A DNA stretch of 64,000 nt from Pomphorhynchus laevis (Eukaryota > Acanthocephala > Palaeacanthocephala > Echinorhynchida > Pomphorhynchidae): contig WNNJ02001590.1 in assembly GCA_012934845.2 (NCBI GenBank), positions 181,992 to 245,991 of the forward strand. Direction: 5' to 3'. Position numbers and translations under genes: made by a program. Below are positions 58,641 through 64,000 of this stretch, in pieces. The notes under the pieces were generated by a model, which searched no databases, was not told the origin of the DNA, and saw only the letters and a list, made by a program, of their open reading frames with translations. Each line of letters opens with the position of its first letter. Positions within the stretch are counted from its first letter, which is position 1.

Positions 58641-59785
58641 TGATATGATATGAAACTTAACTTATATTATATAACCAACATTTATGTTCCTTTATTTATA
58701 GATAGTCAAATAAAAACATTGTTTGGTATTCTGTCAGGATCATGCATCTTAGACAATTAAAATGGTAACAAACACTAAAATACGCATCTCGTAAACTGAT
58801 TTAGCTTGATGTCGATAAAGCGTCTGTTTCTGATGCAACTTGTCCTCGTCAACTGTCTCGTCGATCTTTCAATTGCTGAAACACTGGATTTTTTAAGCAT
58901 CCATCCCGTGGTTACTGTCTAAATCGATATACTCAAATAGTGGTATTTAGTTGTTGATACTGTATATAAATGTAGTTTGGTCGCTAAACTACAACAAAAA
59001 TATAAACTAAATTTGAAACAGAAATATGAATTTAACTAAATTTACAACAAAAGTACGTATTTACAACAAAACAAGGTCGTAGAAGTTACACTTCATTTAT
59101 GCTCGCTACTTTTGAAGGATCCCAAAAGTCGTCTAACGATATCGTTACCATTCAAATTGATCTAAACAAACTTCTAACATGACGCAACGACAATAAGCTG
59201 GTCATAAATAGTGATAGGAGTGCACATGGCGATCGCTTCTTCATCTCGTGTTGATATCGTCTGGCTTCACAGAATACACAATTCATTCTATGCTCGCTTC
59301 CTTGCCGGAGGAAGTATAACTTCATAACTTACACTTGTTTATTGTTTCGGTTATAAAATACGATCTTATTGTATCATGACCCATAGGGTAAGAGACTCCT
59401 ACCCGTTGACTGTAAATAAACTATGATATATTGTGTAATATGTTATATGGCCGACAACTACCTATTGTATGAATTCGCTTTTATCGCAGCGATTAATTAT
59501 CGATATCATATACTGTAATCGTATTGTTCGATAGGCTATGAATATAATGTGCTGGAACCGTTGATTGATTCATGTACGATGGTCACTTGTTCTCAAATTA
59601 TTTCCGAATCGCATTATAAATGATCGTAATCGTATATTAGAGAGTTTCTCAACGCTAACTCAGTTCATTCTTTTTGGTACTTATATAATTTGTTTACTTG
59701 ACATGTAGTATTTTAAATTTTCCCTTTTTCCTTCGTTATGGGCTATTGCTCAAATGCCGTTGTCGAATCATCTTGTTGATATGTA
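58641..59785. other. HSBP1 upstream region; no recognised gene
   Basis: Moderately AT-rich. GTAGTTTGG-TCG-CTAAACTAC hairpin at about 58,972-58,993. No open frames of note. Confidence 0.5.
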
Positions 59786-59950
59786 AAACAAAATATTTAA
59801 TTTCCAATATTGTTGACCTAAAATTTTCAGATTAAAATTTTAGGGTTTAAATATCTGGTCAATTGCGGTTTTCGAATTCATAATATTGTGCTCATCTGAA
59901 ACAAAATATTTAATTTTTAGTATCCTTGACCTAAAATTTTCAGATAAAAA
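59786..59950 (+). repeat. 113-bp-spaced direct repeat carrying two splice-acceptor-like sites
   Basis: AAACAAAATATTTAATTT and GACCTAAAATTTTCAGAT occur at 59,786-59,833 and again at 59,899-59,946. The second ATTTTCAG ends 10 nt before the HSBP1 start codon. Either could accept a 5'-UTR intron or a spliced leader. Confidence 0.75.
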
Positions 59951-59953
59951 GTC

Positions 59954-60046
59954 ATGAATAGATCACCAACGAGCAATGAAAGTCAAGCTGCTGATGAACA
60001 TGTAATATTGTCTAATCAAGATGATCAAGAACTAAGTCAAACTCAG
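59954..60046 (+). CDS. HSBP1: HSBP1 exon 1
   Basis: 31 codons from ATG (MNRSPTSNESQAADEHVILS and on to ELSQTQ), donor CAG/GTATTT. Confidence 0.85.
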
Positions 60047-61981
60047 GTATTTAAAATACTATTTGCCATTTTATTCCTTTATTACCTGTAGGTACAGAAT
60101 TTAATAATGGGACTTCAAAGCCGATTTACGGAAATGTCTAGTCATCTAATGGAGAAAAATATCCTTTTCTAGATCTAAACTTCGTAATTTTAAATAACTT
60201 AGTTATAGGATTGATTTTGTTAATGAGACCTTGGTTGCAATAATCATGGAACCTCTTCAGCAGTAATAATGTATTTCATTTCAGATCAACTATTCGCAGT
60301 TGATCCTATTATTGTTGATTATATGCTGATTCCTTATTATTTTCCAATTTGCATATACGTACTAGCTGGATTTTATCAGCTTAGCTCAGCATTTTGTACT
60401 GTAGTCCTTTTTTGATATAGTTTTAACTGTTGGTGATTTTTTAAACTCACTTTTGCGCTCTATAATTAATGTGAGAGTTAAATTGCATTTCGCAATTTAA
60501 ACCCGTCCGACGTCAATATTCGAAACAAACTGTCAGCACCCATTTGCTCGTGCTCAATTGTATCTTCAATTTTTATATACGAGTTGTAACCAATGAAACT
60601 AAACGATGTTAAGAAAGTATGTAAATCACTGAAGAAAGCTAGGTGGGCCCTGAAACGGGATCAACATTTGTCGTTGAAAGGGAAAACCCAGGTGCGCTTT
60701 TGAGGCACCTGGGCTATCTCGGGATTAGTCTTCTTTTCGATAGGACGTCACCCCACAGAGCAAAGGCTAAGGTTTCTTCAGCTCCTCGTCTCTCGTTTAC
60801 CCAGCATAGTCCGCGCCGATTGGATTCTACGGGGGAGTGAAATACCCCGGGTGGTTCAGTCGGAAGGCCGCGTGTTGGATCAGTTGGGGGAGACTCAGAT
60901 CCCCCTCGATTTGAGGCAATGAAAAAAGGGAAAACGGCAAGAAAGAAATGAATTGAAGTTGTGGTTGCTGTCTATAACTGACACTTTTTAACTGACTGTT
61001 ATGACTATTTTTGCATTTATGTTTTGTGATTTAATAAAATCTTTATTATTATGTAAATCATGCTCTTACTTGATTGACCGAGACTTTAGACAAACTCGCA
61101 ATCTGCGGATTATGAGTACTAAACCCGATTAGAACCATTTCCGCCTAAATTCTTATTTCAAGTGCTCAAACTAATAACGTGATAGTTTTTACATCGGTAT
61201 GCTTATATCATTTAGCTTTGTCAGGCTCTTATGCGGTAATCAACCCTCAAATCAGCTAATGAGTGTCTTGTAAATACTTAACATATGCATTAGCATATAT
61301 TAAGAAATAAAAACGTTTTTTCTTCATAAAAACGTTTTATGAAGATAAAATTCAATACGGCAAATTGTTAATTTCAATTACTGAACTAATTTATCTGACT
61401 GTATAAATGGGTTTGACACTGTTGGTACATAAACAAATGCTGACTACCGATTTTTAAGTTTTCATTTTAGGAAAATGATTTTCCCCATTTCTCTAATGAT
61501 TACTCGACCATTTTTATTTATTTTGGCATCAGTCACCGCCAAATGAACTACGACCATAACTGAAAATATAACTTTGATTTTCAACAAGGATGTTTTAAAA
61601 CAGGAACGATTTCATTTCATATCAAAATAGTTTTAGTCGACAAAATAATAAATTGTTCATATTCAATACAATAAAATAATTGTATTAAAGTAATTCTATG
61701 GATCGAGAATACAAAGCATTTTATTAGAACTTCTATAATGTTGTATAACAAAGGGTATAACATTTATTATATCTTAAAAATATCCATTAAAGTCATTCAA
61801 TTTTGGTGTGTTACTAATGTGTCCTTACATCAACACACTTGACGATCTAGGCAAACGAATACATGACATGGAGCACGCAATTGATGATATGATTAAAGAA
61901 AATGAAGTGGATTTTCCATTTGAGAAATTAAAGGACCATTCGCAATTTAACAGTAACGACAACCCTTCAAATGAAAACTAG
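59954..61981 (+). CDS. HSBP1: Heat shock factor-binding protein 1, three exons
   Basis: HSBP1 is a small nuclear coiled-coil protein that binds the trimerisation domain of heat shock factor 1 and restrains the heat-shock response. Joining exons 59,954-60,046, 60,092-60,158 and 61,839-61,981 gives a 100-residue protein. From residue 32, VQNLIMGLQSRFTEMSSHLM and EKIDDLGKRIHDMEHAIDDM align without gaps to the HSBP1 core ([40 protein letters not shown]), keeping the heptad hydrophobics. The acidic, Gln/Ser-rich N terminus (1-31) is longer than in most homologues (about 76-90 residues). Intron 1 is 45 nt and GT-AG. Intron 2 (1,680 nt) begins ATATCCTTTT and ends CAC AC, a U12-type AT-AC intron that has taken in a LINE 3' end. 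The stop is TAG at 61,979. Confidence 0.92.
60092..60158 (+). CDS. HSBP1: HSBP1 exon 2
   Basis: After an ACCTGTAG acceptor, encodes VQNLIMGLQSRFTEMSSHLM and EK; ends AAA A before ATATCC. Confidence 0.9.
60159..61838 (+). other. HSBP1: U12-type (AT-AC) intron of HSBP1
   Basis: The 5' splice site ATATCCTTTT matches the U12 consensus exactly. A TCCTTAC branch-site-like element (61,822-61,828) lies 11 nt before the terminal AC (61,837-61,838). No usable GT donor follows exon 2 before an in-frame stop. The AT-AC join restores the conserved EK-IDDL with perfect phase. Confidence 0.85.
60625..61065 (+). mobile_element. R1-like LINE 3' end inside the HSBP1 U12 intron
   Basis: GCTAGGTGGGCCCTGAA, ATCTCGGGATTAGTCTTCTT, AGAGCAAAGGCTAAGGTTTC and GGGTGGTTCAGTCGGA parallel, in order, the minus-strand LINE 3' end at 6,590-6,290. 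GC-richer than its surroundings; ends in TTTAATAAAATCTTTATTATTA. GGTTCAGTCGG with a downstream GACTCAGATCC also looks tRNA-like by chance. Confidence 0.8.
61839..61981 (+). CDS. HSBP1: HSBP1 exon 3
   Basis: Encodes (I)DDLGKRIHDMEHAIDDMI, then KENEVDFPFEKLKDHSQF and a polar tail ending in TAG. Confidence 0.9.
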
Positions 61982-62340
61982 ACAAGTTTTTTAACAAAAG
62001 CTTATAATTACTTTATTGTTCAATATGAAAATGTTTAAAATGAAATGTGTTCTTTTTTGAATTTAATATTCGCATAATCGTTGTTTATGTTGTATAACAA
62101 AGGAAACAAGCCAAATGTAGTACAATTAATAAGGACATGAGTGATAGAATTTTCGCTCTGTTTACTGTTTAAAAGAAATTAAATTTGAGAACGCAAATAA
62201 TAATTTTTAATTGTACGACAAAATAAATGCTTTTGCGGAGATTTGATTGACACTCAAGATCACGCATGGAAGACTCGCTAGCGATAATGAAATAAATTTG
62301 CAAATAAGTTTTTATTTTGCTACAAAAATAATGTTGAATG
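61982..62340. other. HSBP1 3' flank
   Basis: AAATAAATG at 62,219 could serve as a poly(A) signal. Nothing else. Confidence 0.45.
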
Positions 62341-62342
62341 CA

Positions 62343-62655
62343 AAATCTTTAAAGTTTTGATCCAAAACTTTCAATTTAAATAACAATATTTTTATATAAA
62401 TTTTTATATAAATCAATATTTTTATATAAATTTTTATATAAATCAATATTTTTATATAAATTTTTATATAAATCAATATTTTGACCCAAAACTTTAAATT
62501 TTGAAAGAGCAATATTTTTATATAAATCAATATTTTTATATAAATCAATATTTTTATATAAATCAATATTTTGACCCTAAACTTTAAATTTTGAAAGAGC
62601 AATATTTTTATATAAATCAATATTTTTATATAAATCAATATTTTTATATAAATTT
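62343..62655. repeat. Compound minisatellite
   Basis: About 18-bp units (AATATTTTTATATAAATC) interspersed with AATATTTTGACCC, AAACTTTAAATTTTG and AAAGAGC, repeated in blocks of about 100 bp. It produces a long artificial Ile/Lys/Tyr open frame on the minus strand. Confidence 0.95.
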
Positions 62656-63340
62656 TAATTAGTGAAGAGAGTGAAATTATAATTATTTTTATTAAAAGTC
62701 AAATTTTCGACATCCTCAGGACAAAATTATAAAAAATGTACAACGAAATCAAAATATATAGTTAGCTCACGGCGCAACAAATCCAGGTGTTCAAAATCCT
62801 TTCCAGAATCTTGTTTACCATGGAGCAGGAGACCAAACAACTAGATGTTCTCATTTTTTTGTTAAAAAAATTAAACACTCACAATTCTCAAAATGCAAAA
62901 TGAAACAAAATTTAAATTAAAATAAATAAAAATAAACCAACATAAAAAAATAAAATAAAAATTAAAGCAAACATTATCAATTGCGTTACATAAAATAATA
63001 AATTTAACAATTAAAATATTTAAAATATTCTAATTAATATTCTAATTAAATATTTTAATTATAAGATCAATATCCGGTTTATTATTACGCGTTAATATAT
63101 TTTTATTTAGTTCATAAAATGTGATTCCTGTACTCCTCGTTCTAAAATATCGTTTTCCACGGAAATTATCATACTATCTCGAAAGATATTCTGTGATCAT
63201 TATTTTAAGAATGGCCTTTAATAGCACTGGATTCTGTTCCAGCGCTGTTATAACATATTAATAAAGCAAACTTATTAATATATAAAGCAAGCATATAAAA
63301 TATATAAAGCAAACATATTTAGCAGCAAATATGGAAAAAA
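62656..63340. other. AT-rich, no recognisable gene
   Basis: Nothing coding. GGAGCAGGAGACCAAACAACTAG (62,822) faintly resembles a phrase in the tandem unit downstream. Confidence 0.45.
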
Positions 63341-63430
63341 TTAATTGTAGCCAGCTTTGGCTCCGTGAACAACAGTTTCAAGCGATTTTTTGCAATAACA
63401 ATATATATAGACTATTCTATATATATAAAT

Positions 63431-64000
63431 TGGTAATGCGAAAAATCGCTTGTAACTGTGGTCCAGGAGCCAAACAGGCTACTATTGATTTTAAATCCAT
63501 ATAAGTTGCTACAAAACTGGACTTCGATCATCAGCTCCATCAGTCTAATGTATCACTCCGAGACGCCCCAAACCACCCAGCAGTCATCGTCAGTCGGATG
63601 AAGTGGTTAGGGTGCGTTTCGACTGCTTTTGTGATAACTATAAAGACACCAGCAATTCCTCACGATGCTAAACAAAACTCAGGTGCAGAAAGCGTTTTTA
63701 CTGGCTTGTTGCGTGTGTAGACCTTCTAATTATTCTTTATATGCACAAATGCGTATCCGTTGGTTACGAGGGCACTGAATTTCTCACAGGATTCCGAAAG
63801 GAATACGTTTTTTATAAATTGGTAATGCGAAAAATCGCTTGTAACTGTGGTCCAGGAGCCTAAACAGGCTACTATTGATTTTAAATCCATATGAGTTGCT
63901 ACAAAACTGGACTTCGATCATCAGCTCCATCAGTCTAATGTATCACTCCGAGACGCCCCAAACCACCCAGCAGTCATCGTCAGTCGGATGAAGTGGTTAG
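63431..64000. repeat. 389-bp tandem duplication, second unit cut by the window edge
   Basis: TGGTAATGCGAAAAATCGCT begins at 63,431 and again at 63,820. The 180 bp visible in the second unit differ from the first at only a couple of positions. Just upstream (63,350-63,400) an inverted partial copy (AGCGATTTTTTGC, GGCTCC) is present. Confidence 0.95.

Noticed and set aside
62312-62638. 108-codon Ile/Lys/Tyr-rich ORF
   Set aside because: Entirely the translation of a minisatellite.

Overview
The window is AT-rich eukaryotic (animal) DNA dominated by retroelement debris. The recognisable host genes are animal in type: GPN3, ARPC3, an Sts/ecdysteroid-phosphate-phosphatase-like enzyme, TFIIS, HSBP1 and a 14-3-3 fragment. 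tRNA-derived SINEs, Penelope-like elements (PLEs), several LINE families and a U12-type intron point to an invertebrate metazoan. I cannot fix the phylum from sequence alone.

Left half (1-31,643, minus strand): a GPN3 GTPase gene runs right to left. Exon 1 is at 31,596-31,643, exon 2 at 5,752-5,860, exon 3 at 1,542-1,629 and exon 4 at 1,414-1,493; the rest lies beyond the left edge. Its first intron is about 25.7 kb and its third only 48 nt. The giant intron holds a complete intronless ARPC3 gene (18,057-18,584, same strand), a captured 14-3-3 C-terminal fragment fused to a duplicated LINE piece, a MITE with a tRNA-like core, tandem repeats, fold-back palindromes and fragments of at least three LINE families and a PLE family. 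Intron 2 holds more PLE copies, a SINE and a long palindrome.

Middle (32-50 kb): LINE fragments of a CR1-like and an L2-like family surround two intact intronless plus-strand genes, the stand-alone Sts-type histidine phosphatase (36,083-36,928) and TFIIS (49,969-50,961). A second PLE, of the classical Penelope type, lies at 42,030-43,305.

Right part (51-64 kb): more PLE terminal fragments, an unrecognised decayed coding-like stretch (about 53.3-53.8 kb), a broken fossil Ty3/Gypsy LTR element (55.8-58.6 kb), then a three-exon HSBP1 gene (59,954-61,981). Its first intron is 45 nt; its second is a U12-type AT-AC intron that has absorbed a LINE 3' end. Minisatellites and a 389-bp tandem duplication close the window.

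Most notable are: (1) the spliced GPN3 and HSBP1 genes, seen only by joining short exons; (2) a PLE family with its GIY-YIG nuclease before the reverse transcriptase (Naiad-like), whose 3' region carries a repeated pseudoknotted RNA-like motif with compensatory changes and hammerhead-like boxes in an unusual order; and (3) many near-perfect local snap-back inverted repeats.
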